A stretch of DNA of 64,000 nucleotides, taken from assembly GCA_017935145.1 (NCBI GenBank), contig JAGBIE010000012.1, positions 102,418 to 166,417 on the forward strand, given 5' to 3'. Under the pieces are notes generated by a model. The model was not told where the DNA came from, did no database searches, and saw only the letters and a program-made list of their open reading frames with translations. This stretch comes from Oscillospiraceae bacterium (GTDB lineage Bacteria; Bacillota; Clostridia; Oscillospirales; Oscillospiraceae). A program made the translations under genes and the position numbers. The first letter of the stretch is position 1; every line of letters begins with the position of its first letter. Below are positions 34,185 to 42,283 of the stretch, piece by piece.

Positions 34185-35312
34185 ATGGCAAAACGAAGGT
34201 CCAATGGCGAGGGTAGTCTTAGGCAAAGACCCAACAAGACGTGGGAGTTGACGCTGATGATCGGCCGAGGTCCTGATGGCAAGCGCAAATATAAGAGTTT
34301 TTACGCGCGCAGCCAAAAAGAGGTCAAAGAAAAAGCACGTGCCTATCAAAATGCCAAATCTGAAGGTCTTGATGTCGATACTGTCTACTACTTCGACGAA
34401 TGGGCTGATTTCTGGTTTGAAACGCATAAGGACAATATCTCCCCCACGACGCAAGAGGCGTATCGCTACACATTGCGCGCCCTGAAGACAGACTTCTCTC
34501 AAATGAAAATTAGCGATATCAAACCTCTTAATATTGAGATGAAGCTCAAAAAAATGCAACAAGACGGCCTCTCTACATCGAGTATCAGCAAATACCGCGC
34601 TATGATGTACCAAATCATGTCGCTGGCGGAGAAAAACGACCTTATCCGGCGCAATCCGGTTCGACTCGTGGAAAAGATGAGATATCGTGAAAAACCGAAG
34701 GAAAAGGAAGCTTTTACCGCCGAAGAGGTCTCCATCCTCATGGAAAAGCTTCCCAAAAATCGCATCGGATATAGCACTCGTCTATTGGTTGGTACGGGCA
34801 TGCGCAGCCAGGAACTCTTGGCGCTGGAGCCCAGACATATCGCTGAAGACGGCTCTGCCATCAAAATCGAACAGGCCGTAAATATGTGCAAAGGGACGCC
34901 TGTGGTCGGCTTGCCCAAATCCCGGGACAGTTACCGCACCATTCCGGTTCCTCAAAGTCTGCGATGGTGTGCCGTAGCGCTGCGTCAAACGAATAAGAAG
35001 TACATTTGGGAAGAAGGAAAGAAAGATAACCCTTGCAACCCCTCCTACTTCCGTAATCAGTTCCGCAAAGCGCTAGAAGTAATCCCGGAAGTCCGAACGC
35101 TCACGCCCCATAGTTGCCGTCATACTTACGTCAGTATGCTTCAATCGCTCGGCGTATCGATGGAAACAATCCAGAGCATCGCAGGACACGCGGACACAGA
35201 CATGACCCAGCATTATCTCCACGTGCAAGAATCCATCCGCCAAGATGCCATTGAGAAGTTCAGCAATGCATTCCCTTGTGACCATACCAAAGAAGAGGAT
35301 TTAGTCAAATGA
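34185..35312 (+). CDS. int: Tyrosine-recombinase integrase of the element
   Basis: ATG 34185 follows AAAGGAG (a GVYMAKRRSNGEGS start); 375 aa. The layout is that of tRNA-targeting phage/ICE integrases: an N-terminal arm-binding AP2-like part (RKYKSFYARSQKEVKEKARA), a SAM-like core-binding domain, then the catalytic domain with GTGMRSQELLAL (first Arg), HSCRHTYVSML (HxxR), a His in AGHAD and the Tyr in MTQHYLHVQ. It ends 218 nt from the 3' end of the tRNA-Ala gene, the expected place for an integrase using this tRNA as attB. The gene looks intact. Confidence 0.95.
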   Translation: MAKRRSNGEGSLRQRPNKTWELTLMIGRGPDGKRKYKSFYARSQKEVKEKARAYQNAKSEGLDVDTVYYFDEWADFWFETHKDNISPTTQEAYRYTLRALKTDFSQMKISDIKPLNIEMKLKKMQQDGLSTSSISKYRAMMYQIMSLAEKNDLIRRNPVRLVEKMRYREKPKEKEAFTAEEVSILMEKLPKNRIGYSTRLLVGTGMRSQELLALEPRHIAEDGSAIKIEQAVNMCKGTPVVGLPKSRDSYRTIPVPQSLRWCAVALRQTNKKYIWEEGKKDNPCNPSYFRNQFRKALEVIPEVRTLTPHSCRHTYVSMLQSLGVSMETIQSIAGHADTDMTQHYLHVQESIRQDAIEKFSNAFPCDHTKEEDLVK

Positions 35313-35379
35313 GCTGACAAGATTATCAGCCTGCCAAAACGAGATAACATGACATTCTGTCCATTGTGTGCTATCCTAT

Positions 35380-35430
35380 TTCTGGCACAATTCTGGTACT
35401 AACTCTGGCATAAACAGTTTCGTCAAATTC
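35380..35430 (+). repeat. Right-end short repeats, candidate integrase arm sites
   Basis: Three tandem units: TTCTGGCACAA (35380), TTCTGGTACTAA (35391), CTCTGGCATAAA (35403), then CAGTTTCGTCAAATTC. They match the block at 9323-9361 in sequence and in orientation. Confidence 0.65.
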
Positions 35431-35491
35431 AGCGTTTCGCAGAAATGTAATAATAGTTCCCAAATCTCCGACCTTTCTTGTTTTTCACAGA

Positions 35492-35526
35492 AAAAGAGAC
35501 CCAAAATCTTTCGATTTCAGGCCTCT
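35492..35526 (-). terminator. Terminator after tRNA-Ala
   Basis: On the minus strand AAGAGGCCTGAAATC, GAAA loop, GATTTTGGGTCTCTT, then TTTCTG. It lies 4 nt after the tRNA 3' end. Confidence 0.7.
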
Positions 35527-35529
35527 TCT

Positions 35530-35605
<76 letters not shown>

Positions 35606-35765
35606 ATATTCTTTTCTGCAGATTGCTCTGCGGAACGGATTGTATTGTAACAGAAAGGCGCCATATTGTCAACACCTTTTTTCGTTTTTCTGCGATTCCG
35701 CGTTGCGCCATATTTTTCTTGGTAAGTCTGCCCTTTGGATTCCTTTATATCGTTTTGAGACACAA

Positions 35766-35802
35766 AAGCCCTCTCCTTGTCAAACCGACAAAGAGAGGGC
35801 TT
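35766..35802 (-). terminator. Terminator of the XRE-membrane protein gene
   Basis: AAGCCCTCTC...TTGTC pairs with GACAA...GAGAGGGCTT, followed on the minus strand by TTTTGTG. Confidence 0.75.
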
Positions 35803-35838
35803 AGTGCTTTTATGGCAATTTCAAAATTGGAATTGGTT

Positions 35839-36828
35839 TTAATCTTTCTTTTGTTTGTCTGAGATAAGGTTGCAAATACACATTACTATTGGGAACAAGA
35901 CGCCACCTATTGCAAACACCAACCAAGAGATCTGCCATTGATTTGCAAGAAAGCTCCAAGCAAGGTATATTGCAGTCAAGACACCCCAATAACAACCTCC
36001 AACAACCTCTTTTATGCCCGTTCTCTTTTTCTCTTTCTCTGTAAATTCTCCTTCTTTCAAAAGTTTCTGCATACTTGCGTTTTGCGTTCCTGCCACAATA
36101 AACGTTCCTGCGCCTATGCCCACGATAACCATAAGCAAGCCAAGGGCCACCGCAACAAGTATCTCATTCTCCGTAAAAGATAATAACACCAGGGGAACAA
36201 CCGAAAAAATACATACACACGTTGCAATTATGTTATAAGCAATATAAGTTGGTCTGAAAGCATTTTTCTTTTCTGTAACAAACCCTTTAACACCATATTC
36301 AAGTTCAAAAGGGATGTTTTTATCAAGAAACGCATAAGGCTGATTTTTGAAGCCACTGTAAATATAGATAGGCACTGCGCAAATAAGGAAGCCAAAAAGA
36401 ACAGTTAACCCAACAGCACCAGCAGTAGTTTCTGTTACGATAGGATTGGGCAATTCAGCTAAAATACTTAATATCATAATTGTGATTGGAGAAAGAATAC
36501 ACAGGAATGTAGCAAGCGCAAGATGCCATGATATTTTCTTCCTTTGCTCAATATACGTATTTGCTTCTTCTATTGAGATTCTTTTTATTGTCGTATCCGA
36601 AGAAGTATCGGTTGTTGTTTTTTCGCCCTCAATCTCGTCTTTCAAAAGATAATCTGTAGTAACTCCAAACAATGCGGAAAGTTGCAATATCTTTTCTAAA
36701 TCGGGAACGGTTTGCGAACCCTCCCACTTTGAAACGGCTTGACGAGAAACGTTCACCTTTTCAGCAAGTTCCTCCTGCGACCAACCATTCTTTTTTCGTA
36801 ATCTAATAATTTTATCTGCTAAAATCAT
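35839..36828 (-). CDS. XRE HTH - multi-span membrane protein
   Basis: ATG 36828 follows GAGGTG; 329 aa. Residues 1-65 are a Cro/C1 HTH ([46 protein letters not shown]). The rest has about seven hydrophobic segments ([73 protein letters not shown]). Such HTH-membrane proteins are common in Firmicutes and may sense membrane state. It is AT-richer than the host genes around it and is followed by other small accessory genes on the same strand. The function is unknown. Confidence 0.9.
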   Translation of the reverse strand: MILADKIIRLRKKNGWSQEELAEKVNVSRQAVSKWEGSQTVPDLEKILQLSALFGVTTDYLLKDEIEGEKTTTDTSSDTTIKRISIEEANTYIEQRKKISWHLALATFLCILSPITIMILSILAELPNPIVTETTAGAVGLTVLFGFLICAVPIYIYSGFKNQPYAFLDKNIPFELEYGVKGFVTEKKNAFRPTYIAYNIIATCVCIFSVVPLVLLSFTENEILVAVALGLLMVIVGIGAGTFIVAGTQNASMQKLLKEGEFTEKEKKRTGIKEVVGGCYWGVLTAIYLAWSFLANQWQISWLVFAIGGVLFPIVMCICNLISDKQKKD

Positions 36829-36990
36829 ATAAACACCTCGCTTGAAACTTTCGTAAAGCACCGTACTTCATCGCATCCTTATTGTATCAAAAAGCACGGT
36901 TACATACCACCAACCGAGGGCTTTCAATGTGTCAACCAGCAGTTGCTTTTTACTATATATCGTATAATTTAACGTAAAATTCTGATTTGG

Positions 36991-37392
36991 TTAATTCTTA
37001 TGATATCCTAACGAGACTTTTTTATCTTCCATTTCAGAAGCTCTAAGAACAACGGTGACCACATCATCGTCCCACGAAATAGATGCGATGTTGTGTTCAC
37101 CCGCATTGGCCCCATCATCGAAAAGTTGAGTGGACACACGCTCAATAATTTTACCATTATGGTCTTTGAGTGTTAGTCTGACATCTGTTGGGCCAAAGGG
37201 CCATTGAGGGTCACCCATTTGTTCAAAAACAAGTGAATACTTTCCTTCGGGGCCATGATAAGTTTTAATTTCCTTTGGCTGTATCAAGTTAAATGCGCCA
37301 TTCCAAAGGGCGCCAACAAAAAGGCAAACACCTATTAGGAAAACAATCGCAACGGATAATACAATCAATACAATTTTCGCTGTTTTGTTCAT
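36991..37392 (-). CDS. Small membrane-anchored protein of unknown function
   Basis: The start is set at MNKTAK (37392). The 133-aa protein has one N-terminal membrane helix (IVLIVLSVAIVFLIGVCLFV) and an extracytoplasmic beta-rich domain (DVRLTLKDHNGKIIERVSTQ; ISWDDDVVTVVLRASE). No known domain is recognised. It lies 22 nt after the S51 peptidase gene on the same strand and probably shares its transcript. Confidence 0.72.
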   Translation of the reverse strand: MNKTAKIVLIVLSVAIVFLIGVCLFVGALWNGAFNLIQPKEIKTYHGPEGKYSLVFEQMGDPQWPFGPTDVRLTLKDHNGKIIERVSTQLFDDGANAGEHNIASISWDDDVVTVVLRASEMEDKKVSLGYHKN

Positions 37393-37414
37393 GGCAATCA
37401 TTCACGTGCTTGTT

Positions 37415-38152
37415 TTATTGCAAGTGTAAGCACTCGTCTTCCTTGCATATTTGTGCTATCTGTCCGTCTTTCATCAGATATGCTTCTCCGTATAATACTG
37501 TTTGTTCATTATCAATCATGATATAGCTTCCATCGTTCAATGCCACTATCTCGTGTCCCATGCTATCAGCAAAAGTAATGTCCTCAATTAAGCGCATACC
37601 ATCCAAATAATCATCTTTCAGTTTTTGGAAATGTGGAAAAATATTTATGTCTGTGATTCCAAGTCCAGTAATCCAACGTTCATAAAGCGGGTCAAGTGCC
37701 TCTCCTTCAAATTCTGGGCCAGCATAAACGATGTCTGCGCAATTGATAGAGCCAGCACTCCATGCCACAACAATTCCATGATAATTGGACAGGCGTTCTC
37801 TCAATCGAAGTTGTTTCAAAAAACGATTTTGTGTTGGCACATGCCCTCCTGCCAAAATGAGAACACCAACCCCCTCTAGGTTATCAACGGCATTAGGGTT
37901 TCTGTTATCACACTTGTCAATGCAGGAGATGCTTAAACCGCTCATAGTAAAAGATTCTGCTAAATTTTTGCACAGAATATCATTCTTTGCATGGTCACTA
38001 GGGTCTCCACAAATGATTAACACGTTCGCATTCTGTGGCCAAATGGATTTTAATCTGTCCAAAAATCCATTTCGCTCAATTAAGACGGAAGGTACTTTCG
38101 TTCCATTTACCTTTCGTGTAGCACCAAGGGCGCTTGCTAACATTATTTTCAA
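37415..38152 (-). CDS. Peptidase S51 (peptidase E/cyanophycinase-like)
   Basis: The product is about 245 aa; TTG 38152 has GGAGAT upstream and ATG 38143 is an alternative. The fold is the S51 type of class I amidotransferase-like hydrolases. The nucleophile elbow is VVAWSAGSINCA with catalytic Ser in W-S-A-G, after GVGVLILAGGHVPTQN, and NIFPHFQ supplies the likely His. Family members cleave Asp-X dipeptides (PepE) or related substrates. Its neighbours are small accessory genes; the context gives no pathway. Confidence 0.85.
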   Translation of the reverse strand: MKIMLASALGATRKVNGTKVPSVLIERNGFLDRLKSIWPQNANVLIICGDPSDHAKNDILCKNLAESFTMSGLSISCIDKCDNRNPNAVDNLEGVGVLILAGGHVPTQNRFLKQLRLRERLSNYHGIVVAWSAGSINCADIVYAGPEFEGEALDPLYERWITGLGITDINIFPHFQKLKDDYLDGMRLIEDITFADSMGHEIVALNDGSYIMIDNEQTVLYGEAYLMKDGQIAQICKEDECLHLQ

Positions 38153-38184
38153 AATACCATCTCCGAAAATTTCAAGTGCCAAAG

Positions 38185-38514
38185 TTATCCGCCGTACCAA
38201 CCTTCTTGTAGTCTGACACTTACGGCAATTCCGTTTTCAAAGTAGATTTCATACCAAAGGGAATCGTCATAACTCATCACCAGTTCTGGGGTGTTATCTC
38301 GAATTTTATATACCCCGCAGAACATTTCGCCCGCTTCATTACGGCGCACCACGGAAAATTCGCCATATTTTTCTGTGATTTCATCGGCGGTGCTACCAAG
38401 CACAAAGCGGTCATTGAATTGGTAGTAAGTTGGATGATAATACCAAAACACGCCGATGGCTAACGCCAAAATGAGGATGGCGCAAAGAGATATGGTGAAT
38501 ACTTTTTTCTTCAT
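38185..38514 (-). CDS. Small secreted or membrane-anchored protein
   Basis: The 109-aa protein opens with KKKVFTISLCAILILALAIG, a signal or anchor helix, then a short soluble domain (FVLGSTADEITEKYGEFSVV; WYEIYFENGIAVSVRLQEGW). This strand-turn pattern recalls SmpA/OmlA-like or KxYxxPxx-type lipoprotein folds, but it has no lipobox. The function is unknown. It lies downstream of the stalk-domain gene on the same strand, 38 nt apart. Confidence 0.72.
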   Translation of the reverse strand: MKKKVFTISLCAILILALAIGVFWYYHPTYYQFNDRFVLGSTADEITEKYGEFSVVRRNEAGEMFCGVYKIRDNTPELVMSYDDSLWYEIYFENGIAVSVRLQEGWYGG

Positions 38515-38552
38515 AAGATGACCCCTGTGATTGCGGTGTTATCTTCCATGGA

Positions 38553-39590
38553 TTATGCTGCGGGGATGATGCGGAAGGGGGATGTTTCCCGCAAGGGGCG
38601 GAAACGGGCATTGACCACGGTGAGCATTTGAATATCCAAACGGCAAGTATCGGTACAAAGCACCATGCTTTCCACCTCCAACTGCATGGCAGTGGTGGTG
38701 GGAACCACTAAGTCTCGATCCATGATGCAGTAGCCCTCTATGCCTTGGCTTTGTTCTTGGGTGAGGCATGCCAAAAGGGTTTTATGGCCCGCAACAAGGC
38801 GCAGGGCATCGTTACCACGGCGGAGGGCGGAAGATACATCGGTTTCCCCCTGACCTACTGTGAGTCCCACCATGTAGCCCTTGGCACTGGCGGTGCGGAC
38901 AAGCGAGGGGTTTTCCAGAATTTCATCGGCAGTGAAGAACACCGTCAGAGGAATGGTCACATTGGACAAAACATCCATGGCGATGGTGGCGTGTTCCACA
39001 CCGAATGCTGTGAGGTACACAGTGGGAGGAAGTTGGTCGCCTGAGGGGAGATCGGGCGTCTGCCCACCCTCGTAACCATCCACACGATAGGCGATGATTT
39101 GTTCTGTCTTGGGGAGGAAATGGGCATCATCATAAATCTCCTGCCCGTTGGTGAGGCGCACTACAGTGTAGTCATTAGCGCCTTTGAGAAGCGATGCGGA
39201 AAGTCCAAAATAATTGGCGCACAATTCTAGGGGTACAAAGGCTGTGGAATCCCGCAGAATGCACTGGGCTTGGCGGGTGACGCCGTTTTCATCGGTCACG
39301 CGACCCTCCGTCAGGTCAAAGATGAGGCGCTGGCTACGGCTGAGGAGGGTAAGGGTATTGCGCTCTGCATGGAAGGTGGCGGTGATGCCGTCCATGGTCA
39401 AATCGAAGATGGTATGGGGGACGAAAACTGTGCCATCTTGCTCATAGGGCATCACTTCCCCTGGGAGAGTGAGGGGCAAAGTATCATTCCATGCCACGAA
39501 GAACAGTTTGGATGTATGACCCGAAGCGGGCAGAGTGATGGCGCAAAGAAGCGCAATTACCACCATAAGATGTAAGATTCGGCCTTTCAT
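38553..39590 (-). CDS. Secreted stalk-domain protein with degenerate deacetylase-like C-terminus
   Basis: The 345-aa protein has a signal peptide (HLMVVIALLCAITLPASG). Residues 30-150 resemble the copper amine oxidase N-like stalk domain common in clostridial surface proteins (GTVFVPHTIFDLTMDGITA; FHAERNTLTLLSRSQRL; STAFVPLELCANYFGLSA). The C-terminal part (IPLTVFFTADEILENPSLVR, ASAKGYMVGL) looks like a polysaccharide-deacetylase fold without the metal His residues of active enzymes. A surface or cell-wall role is likely; activity is doubtful. The promoter TTGCGG-17-TATAAT lies upstream, back to back with that of the dCMP deaminase gene. Confidence 0.75.
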   Translation of the reverse strand: MKGRILHLMVVIALLCAITLPASGHTSKLFFVAWNDTLPLTLPGEVMPYEQDGTVFVPHTIFDLTMDGITATFHAERNTLTLLSRSQRLIFDLTEGRVTDENGVTRQAQCILRDSTAFVPLELCANYFGLSASLLKGANDYTVVRLTNGQEIYDDAHFLPKTEQIIAYRVDGYEGGQTPDLPSGDQLPPTVYLTAFGVEHATIAMDVLSNVTIPLTVFFTADEILENPSLVRTASAKGYMVGLTVGQGETDVSSALRRGNDALRLVAGHKTLLACLTQEQSQGIEGYCIMDRDLVVPTTTAMQLEVESMVLCTDTCRLDIQMLTVVNARFRPLRETSPFRIIPAA

Positions 39591-39613
39591 TCCGTCACCT
39601 CATTTCTAGGTTT

Positions 39614-39676
39614 ATTATACAACATTCTCTCCCCTACCGCAAGACACTTGCAGGTGGCGGGAAAATATGCTATGAT
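39614..39676. promoter_or_regulatory. Back-to-back divergent promoters
   Basis: Minus strand: -35 TTGCGG (plus 39637-39642), 17 bp, -10 TATAAT (plus 39614-39619), for the stalk-domain gene. Plus strand: -35 TTGCAG (39648-39653), 17 bp, -10 TATGAT (39671-39676), for the dCMP deaminase. Confidence 0.72.
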
Positions 39677-39707
39677 ACCTAAGTAAAGACATAAAAGGAG
39701 TGGGATT

Positions 39708-40214
39708 ATGGCACGAGTCGATAAAGAAAACTACTATCTGGATATTGCCCAAACGGTCATTGGTCGCAGCACCTGTCTGCGCCGCTGCTATGGCGCCATT
39801 ATTGTGCGCAACGATGAAATCATCGCCACTGGCTACAACGGTGCGCCCCGCGGTCGCTGTAACTGCACCACACTGGGTCGTTGCATCCGTGAAGAACTGA
39901 GTGTGCCCAGCGGTCAGCGCTATGAACTGTGCCGCAGTGTCCACGCGGAAGCCAATGCTATTATCTCCGCCTCCCGTAACGAATGCATTGGCGCTACCAT
40001 GTATTTGGTAGGCATTGATGCCAAGACGGGGGATTTGCTTCCCGAGGCAACCTCTTGTTCCATGTGCCGCCGCACCATTATTAACGCAGGCATTGAAAAG
40101 GTGGTCATCCGCCGTACTCCCACGGAGTACCATGTGACCATGGTGCAGGAATGGATTGACAATGACGATTCCCTGAATGGTTGGGATATCGACTTGGACG
40201 CACTGAAAAAATAA
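39708..40214 (+). CDS. dCMP deaminase
   Basis: The 168-aa cytidine/deoxycytidylate deaminase-family protein has the zinc site SVHAEANAI (HAE) and SCSMCRRTI (CxxC), plus YGAIIVRNDEIIATGYNGAP and GRCNCTTLGRC typical of dCMP deaminases (ComEB-like). It converts dCMP to dUMP for thymidylate synthesis. SD AAAAGGAG precedes the ATG. It is a single-gene unit with its own promoter and a terminator at 40225. Confidence 0.93.
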   Translation: MARVDKENYYLDIAQTVIGRSTCLRRCYGAIIVRNDEIIATGYNGAPRGRCNCTTLGRCIREELSVPSGQRYELCRSVHAEANAIISASRNECIGATMYLVGIDAKTGDLLPEATSCSMCRRTIINAGIEKVVIRRTPTEYHVTMVQEWIDNDDSLNGWDIDLDALKK

Positions 40215-40224
40215 GGCTACATAA

Positions 40225-40256
40225 AGACCCGCCACCTATGAGTGGCGGGTCTTTTT
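40225..40256 (+). terminator. Terminator of the dCMP deaminase gene
   Basis: The 11-bp stem AGACCCGCCAC / GTGGCGGGTCT is followed by TTTTT. Confidence 0.92.
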
Positions 40257-40303
40257 GCATAGGTTTCCTTTCTTTGGGAATACTCACCATGGGAGGGATG
40301 ACG

Positions 40304-40540
40304 ATGGTGAAAGGAATTTCCAAGGAAGCGGTTTTGGTGCGTCCCCGTGGGGATGCGGTGTTTGAAGAGGCGGTCTTTATCCTGAAAGATGGGGTAACTG
40401 GAGTATCAGAAGAGGAACTACTTCGTCAAGCGGGGTATGCGGTCAATGCGTCCTATTTGGCAAAATACGGCAAAGTTCTTTCATTTTTGGCAGGCGCTGG
40501 GAGTATGGGGTTATTTTTCACACTGCTTTTTCTGTTTTAA
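40304..40540 (+). CDS. Small conserved protein with C-terminal membrane helix
   Basis: ATG 40304 follows GGGAGGG with 6 nt spacing; 78 aa. The pattern MVKGISKEAVLVRPRGDAVF, then EEAVFILKD, then GVSEEELLRQAGYAV matches a small protein found across Oscillospirales and often misnamed a translation initiation factor. A hydrophobic C-terminal helix (FLAGAGSMGLFFTLLFLF) suggests membrane attachment. The function is unknown. Confidence 0.75.
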   Translation: MVKGISKEAVLVRPRGDAVFEEAVFILKDGVTGVSEEELLRQAGYAVNASYLAKYGKVLSFLAGAGSMGLFFTLLFLF

Positions 40541-40570
40541 TTGACGAAAAGCGCCCCTAAGTGCTATGAT
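40541..40570 (+). promoter_or_regulatory. Promoter of the FliB-family gene
   Basis: TTGACG (40541-40546), 18-bp spacer, TATGAT (40565-40570). CGCCCCT in the spacer is repeated inverted as AGGGGCG just before the start codon and may act as an operator or hairpin. Confidence 0.6.
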
Positions 40571-40595
40571 AGCCTTGCAGAAAGGGGCGGTGGAT

Positions 40596-41687
40596 ATGAA
40601 GCTGAGATACCCGCATTTTTATAAGGATTTTCAGTGCATCGCTGAGGATTGTAGCGACAACTGCTGTAGGCAAGGGTGGCTGATTCCCATTGATGATGCC
40701 CATGTGGAATACTACGAAAATTACCCCGACCCCTTGGGTGCGCGCATCCGTGAGACCATGAAGAAAATCGATGGGCAGTGGTATCTTGCCCCCAAGGATG
40801 GAGTTTGCCCTCTGTTGGAGGAAGGTGGTCTGTGTCCCTTGGTGCGGGCATCAGGGGAAGAGGCCCTGTGCCACATTTGCCACAGTCATCCCCGCTTTTT
40901 GGAGGAATACGGACTGACGCGGGAGATTCATGTGTCCCTCTCCTGCCCCGAGATGGCGCGACTTGCCTTGGAGGGGACAGATGCCATCACCTATGAAGAG
41001 GAAATGACCGATGAGCCTCTCTCGTCCCCCAATGACATTGACCCGCAGGAGTATTTTGCACTCTTGGAAATCCGTGAGTTCTGTCTGAGATTGGTGCAAC
41101 ATCGAGAACTGAATATCTATGACCGCATGGCGCTATTACTGCAATTTGCCCGTCGCGTGCAACCCTTGTTGGACGAGGGTGAATATGCATTATGTAAACC
41201 TCTTATTCATCTGTTTACATATGCGCCCCAAGGCAGACGGCAACTGCTTGCAACCAAGCGGGCGCGGAAGAAGGGCTGTTCCTATTTTGCGGAGCGGGAA
41301 CTGCTTTCCTCCTTGGAGCATTTGGCAGAGGATTGGGAAAATCTTTTAAAAGCCACCATATTTACCGCCCGTGATGGGGCAAAATTGGATGAAAACTGTC
41401 CCTATGTACTAGAGCATTTACTCACCTTGTGGCTGGGGCATTACATTCCCAAAGCGGTGTGCGATGGGCGTGTGGATACGAAAATCCGTTTTGCGGTGTT
41501 GATGGTCATGGCAGTACGGAGACTTTGCCTTTGCCACGGGGAAGAAAATCTGGCATTTGCGGAGAAAATGGCAGGTTGTTTGGCCCGCGAGGTGGAGCAT
41601 TCCCAAGACAATATGGAGAAGGTCTACCGCACCCTCTCCTCTCCCCTTTGGCATGAGCATCTTATGATGGGGCTTCCTTTAAAATAA
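40596..41687 (+). CDS. FliB-family (flagellin lysine-N-methylase-like) protein
   Basis: ATG 40596; 363 aa. It opens with the Cys-rich FliB signature FQCIAEDCSDNCCRQGW, and a second Cys/His cluster CHICHSHPRF follows near residue 95. The family is named from Salmonella FliB, which methylates flagellin lysines; many Clostridia without flagella carry homologues of unknown substrate. The Cys sets suggest a metal cluster. No flagellar gene is in this window, so the substrate is open. It has its own promoter. Confidence 0.85.
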   Translation: MKLRYPHFYKDFQCIAEDCSDNCCRQGWLIPIDDAHVEYYENYPDPLGARIRETMKKIDGQWYLAPKDGVCPLLEEGGLCPLVRASGEEALCHICHSHPRFLEEYGLTREIHVSLSCPEMARLALEGTDAITYEEEMTDEPLSSPNDIDPQEYFALLEIREFCLRLVQHRELNIYDRMALLLQFARRVQPLLDEGEYALCKPLIHLFTYAPQGRRQLLATKRARKKGCSYFAERELLSSLEHLAEDWENLLKATIFTARDGAKLDENCPYVLEHLLTLWLGHYIPKAVCDGRVDTKIRFAVLMVMAVRRLCLCHGEENLAFAEKMAGCLAREVEHSQDNMEKVYRTLSSPLWHEHLMMGLPLK

Positions 41688-41712
41688 ACTGTGAACAATG
41701 CCCCCTACTGTA

Positions 41713-41774
41713 TTGCATTTGTAGGGAAAATTTGCTATTATGTAGTACGCTACCTAATTAGGGTGGCGTACTAC
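41713..41774 (+). promoter_or_regulatory. Promoter and dyad of the MarR-ABC exporter operon
   Basis: TTGCAT (41713-41718), 17 bp, TATTAT (41736-41741). A dyad of 15-bp arms (GTAGTACGC...GCGTACTAC, 41742-41774) starts right after the -10, covering the transcription start. This is a typical place for a MarR operator. TTTTTT follows, so it could also act as an early terminator. Confidence 0.7.
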
Positions 41775-41791
41775 TTTTTTCGAGGTGGAAC

Positions 41792-42283
41792 ATGCGACAA
41801 ATTCAGCATGTGGGACGGCTATTCCGCCAAGCGGAACACGCCATTGCGCAGGAAATACACAAACACCATGAAGCCTTGGGCATTACCGTTTCCCAAGGGT
41901 ATTTACTCATGTATCTTTCCCGCAGAGTTTTGGCGGGAGACACCCCCATTTACGCCAAGGATGTGGAGCAGGATTTGGGTCTGCGCCATTCCAGCATTTC
42001 GGGGGTATTACAGCGGTTGGAAGCCAAGGGTTTTCTCTTTTTTGAGACCGATGATGGTGACCGCCGTTGCAAAAAAATCGTATTGACGGAAAAGGCCATG
42101 GAAATCCGTCATAAAATTGAGGATAACATCCGCAAAACAGAGGAAAAAATCTTTCGTGGCATGACACCCCAAGAGGAGGCGGAATTTTTCCGTCTTTTGC
42201 AAAAAGCCACAGAAAATCTCACCGAGGGCAAGGCGGAACCTCATCCGCCTTTCTGCACAGAACAGGAGGAAGATGCCCTATGA
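41792..42283 (+). CDS. MarR-family regulator
   Basis: The 163-aa protein has the MarR winged HTH: LGITVSQGYLLMYLSRRV, DVEQDLGLRHSSISGVLQRL, EAKGFLFFETDDGDRRCKKI. ATG 41792 follows GAGGTGG. It overlaps the first ABC exporter gene by 4 nt. MarR proteins in this setting usually repress their own exporter operon and release it when a drug-like ligand binds; the dyad over the transcription start fits that. Confidence 0.94.
   Translation: MRQIQHVGRLFRQAEHAIAQEIHKHHEALGITVSQGYLLMYLSRRVLAGDTPIYAKDVEQDLGLRHSSISGVLQRLEAKGFLFFETDDGDRRCKKIVLTEKAMEIRHKIEDNIRKTEEKIFRGMTPQEEAEFFRLLQKATENLTEGKAEPHPPFCTEQEEDAL

Noticed and set aside
10356..35400. CRISPR array, transposase or conjugation genes in the element
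   Set aside because: No regularly spaced repeats, DDE or HUH motifs, relaxase or type IV secretion genes were found.
38553..39590. Calling the stalk-domain protein an active polysaccharide deacetylase
   Set aside because: The usual metal-binding Asp-His-His residues are not visible in the C-terminal part.
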